From contig JAEWQV010000027.1 of assembly GCA_023399055.1 (NCBI GenBank), positions 310,001 through 374,000 of the forward strand: DNA of 64,000 bases, written 5' to 3'. Shown here in pieces: positions 61,826 through 64,000 of this stretch. The notes below the pieces were generated by a model that saw nothing but the letters and a program-made list of their open reading frames with translations, was not told the DNA's origin and made no database searches. The stretch is from Bacillota bacterium. GTDB lineage: Bacteria > Bacillota > Clostridia > Lachnospirales > Lachnospiraceae. Every line of letters begins with the position of its first letter. The stretch's first letter is position 1. The position numbers and the translations under genes are program-made.

Positions 61826-62419
61826 ATGAAGTTAAAATATTACATGAGAGGATTGGGAATTGGAATATTACTTGCAACTTTAATTCTGTCCATTTCAAAT
61901 ACAAAAGAAAATTTAACTGATGCTGAAATTATCGCTCAAGCAAAAAAACTTGGAATGGTAATGGAAGACGAAATTGATAATAATTTAAAAGAAGTAATAA
62001 AGAAACCGTCAATTACAGAGAAACCACAGGTTACACCAGATATAAGTATAGCACCCGAAACTAGCCCGGCAATAAGTATAACACCTACGTTAACGGTGAC
62101 CCCAATCATCACTCCGGAACCAACCATCACTTCGGCACCGAATGTAACAGAGCAGCCAGTTGTGACGGCAGGAGCAGAGGATACACAGCAGCCGGACATC
62201 TCCCAGACGAAGCTGGTAGCTTTTACCATTCAAAAAGGAATGTCCTCCAATAAAGTATCAAAGTTATTACAAGAGATTGGTTTGGTCGAGGATGCGAAAG
62301 ATTTTAATGAATATCTTATTGGTAAAAACAAAGTAAGTGTAATTCAGGTAGGAACTTATAAGTTACCGGACAACAGTACTTATGGTGATATTGTAGATGC
62401 TATCACTAAAAAGAATTAA
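61826..62419 (+). CDS. Membrane-anchored protein with MltG-type LysM-like domain
   Basis: 197 residues: signal-anchor (about 8-24), a helix with EIIAQAKKLGMVMEDEI, a Thr/Pro/Ile-rich linker of repeated xxTPxxxx units (about 65-130), and a C-terminal domain starting FTIQKGMSSNKVSKLLQEIGLV, then YLIGKNKVSVIQVGTYKLP, which resembles the LysM-like subdomain of YceG/MltG without the transglycosylase part. It probably sits in the wall, gripping peptidoglycan. Last gene before rpsB. Weak ribosome site (GAAAGGCTTGG). Function unproven. Confidence 0.6.
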   Translation: MKLKYYMRGLGIGILLATLILSISNTKENLTDAEIIAQAKKLGMVMEDEIDNNLKEVIKKPSITEKPQVTPDISIAPETSPAISITPTLTVTPIITPEPTITSAPNVTEQPVVTAGAEDTQQPDISQTKLVAFTIQKGMSSNKVSKLLQEIGLVEDAKDFNEYLIGKNKVSVIQVGTYKLPDNSTYGDIVDAITKKN

Positions 62420-62509
62420 ACCTGAACTAAAGGAAGTCAATATAAGGATAGAAGTTAGAAATATATAAAAATGTTGTTAGAAAAGTAATTAATATATAAA
62501 AAGAAGGAC

Positions 62510-62538
62510 TTGCCAAGCATAGGTAAGTGTGATATAAT
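62510..62538 (+). promoter_or_regulatory. Strong sigma-A promoter of rpsB-tsf
   Basis: TTGCCA (62510-62515), 17 bp, TATAAT (62533-62538). Start near 62545, leaving a leader of about 100 nt before rpsB. That leader could hold a ribosomal-protein binding site, but I could not define one. Confidence 0.75.
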
Positions 62539-62647
62539 TCTTAAGGCAAAATACACGCATATTGATTCTAACAGTGGTGCCAAAGAGCAAAAGGTCTGAT
62601 TAGAAAATGAGATATGCGGAAGAAAACAACCAAATGGAGGTAAAATT

Positions 62648-63400
62648 ATGAGCGTTATTTCAATGAAACAGTTATTGGAAGCTGGTGTACACTTTGGACA
62701 CCAAACAAGAAGATGGAATCCTAAAATGGCGGAGTACATCTACACAGAGAGAAATGGTATCTACATCATCGACTTACAGAAATCTGTAGGTAAGGTAGAT
62801 GAAGCTTATGCAGCAATTAAGAATGTAGTTGCTGAAGGTGGTACTATATTATTCGTTGGTACTAAGAAGCAGGCTCAGGATGCAGTTAAATCCGAAGCAG
62901 AGCGTTCTGGTATGTATTTTGTAAATGAGAGATGGTTAGGTGGTATGTTAACTAACTTCAAAACCATCAAGAGCAGAGTTGATAGATTAAGAGCAATCGA
63001 AAAAATGTCAGAAGACGGTACTTTCGAAGTTCTTCCTAAAAAAGAAGTTATTCAGTTAAAGAAAGAATGGGAAAAACTTGAGAAGAATCTTGGTGGAATC
63101 AAGAATATGAAGAAGATTCCTGATGCTATCTTCGTAGTAGATCCTAAGAAGGAAAGAATTTGTATCCAAGAAGCTCATACACTTGGTATTCCTCTTATCG
63201 GTATTGCTGATACTAACTGTGATCCTGAAGAATTAGATTTCGTAATTCCTGGTAATGATGATGCAATCAGAGCTGTAAAATTAATCGTTTCTAAGATGGC
63301 TGATGCTGTTATTGAAGCAAATCAGGGCGTTCAGTTAACAGATGCAGCTGGTTCAGAAGCTTCTGATGAAGCAGCTATGGAAGATGTAGTTACTGCATAA
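62648..63400 (+). CDS. rpsB: 30S ribosomal protein S2
   Basis: Binds the 30S head and helps recruit S1. 250 residues, starting MSVISMKQLLEAGVHFGHQT, then RRWNPKMAEYIY, and GIPLIGIADTNCDPEELDFVIPGNDDA. The C-terminus has an acidic Ala/Asp/Glu tail. GGAGGTAAAATT precedes the ATG. It is transcribed with tsf and preceded by a strong promoter of its own. Confidence 0.98.
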   Translation: MSVISMKQLLEAGVHFGHQTRRWNPKMAEYIYTERNGIYIIDLQKSVGKVDEAYAAIKNVVAEGGTILFVGTKKQAQDAVKSEAERSGMYFVNERWLGGMLTNFKTIKSRVDRLRAIEKMSEDGTFEVLPKKEVIQLKKEWEKLEKNLGGIKNMKKIPDAIFVVDPKKERICIQEAHTLGIPLIGIADTNCDPEELDFVIPGNDDAIRAVKLIVSKMADAVIEANQGVQLTDAAGSEASDEAAMEDVVTA

Positions 63401-63489
63401 TTCATTTCGTTAAATATTACGAGACTTCATGAAACAGAGTGTCATGGAGCTTACTAAATATGTATTAAAGTACATGGATGGAGGTTAAT

Positions 63490-64000
63490 ATGGAAGTTAC
63501 AGCTGGAATGGTAAAAGAGTTAAGAGAAATGACCGGAGCTGGAATGATGGATTGCAAGAAAGCTCTTGCAGCTACTGAAGGTGATATGGATAAAGCAGTT
63601 GAGTTCTTAAGAGAAAAAGGACTTGCAGCAGCTGAAAAGAAGGCTGGTAGAATTGCAGCAGAAGGTATTGTTGCTACTAACGTAAGCGAGGATGGCAAAG
63701 TTGCATCCATCGTTGAAGTTAACAGCGAAACAGACTTCGTTGCTAAAAATGATAAATTTAGAGATTTCGTTGCTGCTGTTGCAGCACAGGTAGTTGCATC
63801 AACTACTAACGATCTTGATACTTTCCTTGCAGAGTCTTGGTCCTTGGATAACTCTAAGACAGTAAAGGAAGAATTATCTTCTATGATCGCTATCATTGGC
63901 GAGAACATGAACATCAGAAGATTTGAGAAAATCGAAGCTACTAACGGATTTGTTGTATCCTACATCCACGGTGGTGGTAGAATTGGTATCCTTGTTGATG
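63490..64000 (+). CDS. tsf: Elongation factor Ts, 3' partial
   Basis: Guanine-nucleotide exchange factor for EF-Tu. The window ends after 170 codons, so the C-terminus is missing. The N-terminal UBA-like domain starts AGMVKELREMTGAGMMDCKKAL, followed by the signature EVNSETDFVAKNDKF. A GGAGG site lies before the ATG at 63490. Position after rpsB is universal. Confidence 0.96.
   Translation, partial: MEVTAGMVKELREMTGAGMMDCKKALAATEGDMDKAVEFLREKGLAAAEKKAGRIAAEGIVATNVSEDGKVASIVEVNSETDFVAKNDKFRDFVAAVAAQVVASTTNDLDTFLAESWSLDNSKTVKEELSSMIAIIGENMNIRRFEKIEATNGFVVSYIHGGGRIGILVD

Noticed and set aside
1..64000. tRNA, rRNA, CRISPR, insertion-sequence and prophage signals
   Set aside because: No cloverleaf, rRNA core sequence, regular spacer array, transposase or phage gene was recognised anywhere in the window.

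Overview
The window is AT-rich Firmicutes DNA, most likely from a motile, endospore-forming member of the Lachnospiraceae (Clostridium cluster XIVa, of the Lachnoclostridium/C. phytofermentans kind). The grounds are TTG/ATG starts behind strong GGAGG sites, a dcw cluster running straight into spoIIGA-sigE-sigG, and a Bacillus-like codY-fla/che-rpsB-tsf block. The genus is inferred from protein resemblance and gene order only. No rRNA, tRNA, CRISPR array, insertion sequence or phage gene was found.

Layout. (1) 1-9444: division and cell-wall genes: 5'-truncated class B PBP, mraY, murD, ftsW, murA, ftsQ/divIB, ftsZ. (2) 9908-12512: spoIIGA, sigE, sigG, the mother-cell and forespore sigma factors and the SigE-processing protease. 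(3) 12737-22022: an accessory stretch with an AgrC/LytTR-type two-component pair, an LPG-flippase-like membrane protein, aconitase, a ROK sugar kinase, a DUF4163/RsiV-like protein, nrdR and a YlmC/YmxH protein. It carries a multi-hairpin intergenic repeat (copies at 9460, 19817, 19969, 22191). (4) 22519-28569: comM, dprA, topA and codY. (5) 29019-62419: one uninterrupted plus-strand fla/che operon of about 33 kb, holding basal body, type III export, switch, hook, FlhF/FlhG, PilZ, CheB/A/W/C/D, FliA (sigma-D) and several small unknown genes. (6) 62648-64000: rpsB and tsf (cut by the window end).

How it fits together. The dcw genes make lipid II and build the septum, and the adjacent sporulation genes reuse that site for the asymmetric septum and then compartment-specific transcription. 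CodY (GTP/branched-chain amino-acid sensing in relatives) stands immediately before the flagellar operon, as in Bacillus. The operon encodes a complete export apparatus and the Bacillus-type CheC/CheD/FliY adaptation system. It has no motA/motB, fliD, fliS or flagellin gene, so those must lie elsewhere. A PilZ protein between flhG and cheB suggests c-di-GMP input to motility.

Most interesting non-coding signals: the roughly 120-bp cruciform-like repeat with terminal inverted repeats; two mutually exclusive 7-bp hairpins over the flhA ribosome-binding site; a leader hairpin that buries the murD Shine-Dalgarno; a perfect 22-bp-stem palindrome with a nested structured element between codY and flgB; a perfect 29-bp-stem inverted repeat before nrdR; and palindromes over the promoter of the AgrC-like kinase. 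All are read by eye; none was searched against a genome.
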